DNA of 7,030 nt from positions 1 to 7,030 of the forward strand of contig SKGI01000057.1 of assembly GCA_007117555.1 (NCBI GenBank), given 5' to 3'. Positions 6,447 to 7,030 of this stretch are shown here, one piece after another. Within the stretch, counting starts at the first letter, position 1. Every line of letters begins with the position of its first letter. A program made the position numbers and the translations under genes. The notes beneath the pieces are model-generated. The model saw only the letters and a list, made by a program, of their open reading frames with translations. It had not been told where the DNA came from and ran no database searches. This stretch comes from Candidatus Izemoplasma sp. GTDB taxonomy: Bacteria; Bacillota_I; Bacilli_A; Izemoplasmatales; Izemoplasmataceae.

Positions 6447-6456
6447 GTATATCACG

Positions 6457-6463
6457 CCTCCTT
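6457..6463 (-). promoter_or_regulatory. Ribosome binding site of lpd, overlapping the E2 stop
   Basis: AAGGAGG on the minus strand overlaps the last two bases of the TAA stop of the E2 gene, so the stop and the Shine-Dalgarno are merged (TAAGGAGG). This favours re-initiation from E2 to E3 and selects the ATG at 6444-6446. Confidence 0.75.
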
Positions 6464-7030
6464 AGCTAAGTAGTAGTGTGATTGGGTCACTCAAGTACGC
6501 TTTCAATTGTACCATAAACCGACCCGCATCGCCACCATCAATAATGCGGTGATCAATGGTTAAGGAGACAGGGAACATATCACGAATAACAATCTCATCA
6601 TCGATGACAACTGGTTTTTTCGTAATTGAACCCATACCTAAAATGGCAACTTCAGGATGTTTGATGACAGGTGTACCAAGTTTGGATCCAAACGCACCAT
6701 AGTTAGTGATCGAGAATGTTGTATTTTGCAAGGCCGACAGTTGTACTTTACGGTCTCTTGCGACTTGAGCAAGCGTGTCGATTTCCCGGGCTATTTCAAG
6801 AATTGATTTTTGGTCGGCATCCTTAATGTTTGGAACGATGAGACCATCGGGTGTATCGACCGCAATACCGATGTTGATAAAATCTTTATATATAATTTCT
6901 TCGGTTGTGTGATCAAAGCTTGCATTGAAGACAGGATATTGTTTTAATGTCAACACGACAGCTTTAATGATGAGGGGCAAGTACGTTAACTTGACATCGA
7001 GTGCTTCAGTTCGTGTTTTTTGTTCATTCC
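6462..7030 (-). CDS. pdhC: Dihydrolipoyl acyltransferase (PDH E2), C-terminal catalytic domain, partial
   Basis: The frame stays open to the right edge, so only the last 188 residues are present. They make up most of the 2-oxoacid dehydrogenase acyltransferase domain, which moves the acetyl group from the lipoyl arm to CoA and forms the core of the complex. Visible marks are L-P-L-I-I-K-A-V near the start; N-I-G-I-A-V-D-T-P-D-G-L-I-V-P-N; F-S-I-T-N-Y-G-A-F-G; P-E-V-A-I-L-G-M-G; and the active-site D-H-R-I-I-D-G-G-D-A-G, with the catalytic His encoded at 6549-6551. The C-terminus ends in L-L-L-S, close to the L-L-L-M ending seen in many Gram-positive PdhC proteins. A TTG at 6978-6980 is not a real start, since conserved domain sequence continues upstream. 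The lpd gene directly downstream supports a pyruvate dehydrogenase operon, though a branched-chain or acetoin complex cannot be excluded from this part alone. Confidence 0.93.
   Translation of the reverse strand, partial: NEQKTRTEALDVKLTYLPLIIKAVVLTLKQYPVFNASFDHTTEEIIYKDFINIGIAVDTPDGLIVPNIKDADQKSILEIAREIDTLAQVARDRKVQLSALQNTTFSITNYGAFGSKLGTPVIKHPEVAILGMGSITKKPVVIDDEIVIRDMFPVSLTIDHRIIDGGDAGRFMVQLKAYLSDPITLLLS

Noticed and set aside
1..7030. CRISPR arrays, tRNA genes, riboswitches, insertion sequences, reassigned TGA codons
   Set aside because: I saw no spaced direct repeats, tRNA-like cloverleaf, transposase or long terminal repeats. Intergenic gaps are too short for known riboswitches, and TGA is used as stop in three intact genes.

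Overview
The window reads as ordinary chromosomal housekeeping DNA from a Gram-positive-type bacterium. It is dense, with short or negative spacing between genes and strong purine-rich Shine-Dalgarno sequences. TGA serves as a normal stop (pncA, pncB and the CPBP gene all end in it), so this is not a code-4 Mycoplasma or Spiroplasma. The gene set and protein style (long-form nicotinate phosphoribosyltransferase, LplA with a C-terminal domain, PDH genes in E2-E3 order, Tpx) fit Bacillota or the Acholeplasma/Izemoplasma side of Mycoplasmatota. Base composition looks moderate by eye, not extremely AT-rich. The taxonomic placement is a low-confidence inference.

Layout. 1-493 (minus) is the N-terminal part of an SLC13-type anion permease that runs off the left edge. 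576-3916 (minus) holds pncA, pncB, a CPBP-family membrane protein gene and tpx, in transcription order. pncA/pncB and pncB/CPBP lie at 4-nt stop/start overlaps or nearly so. tpx follows after 58 nt, has its own strong promoter and ends in a clear hairpin terminator at 551-575. A divergent promoter region at about 3917-4038 separates this block from lplA (plus, 4039-5031). lplA converges on a minus-strand pair, the pyruvate dehydrogenase E2 gene (3' part, running in from the right edge) and lpd (E3). One hairpin at 5037-5074 can terminate both sides.

How the genes fit together. PncA deamidates nicotinamide to nicotinate, and PncB turns nicotinate into nicotinate mononucleotide, giving the Preiss-Handler entry to NAD. 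LplA attaches scavenged lipoate to E2-type lipoyl domains. Lpd re-oxidises the dihydrolipoyl arm and passes electrons to NAD+. Cofactor salvage (NAD, lipoate) therefore sits beside an enzyme complex that uses both. Tpx is a cytoplasmic peroxide-removing enzyme.

I did not find a previously undescribed system. The most noteworthy structure is a perfect 16-bp palindrome filling the spacer between the -35 and -10 elements of the tpx promoter. Next in interest are the CPBP gene translationally coupled to NAD salvage and the small inverted repeat over the -35 element of lplA. No tRNA, rRNA, riboswitch, CRISPR array, insertion sequence or long repeat was seen. No gene-free stretch exceeds 300 bases.
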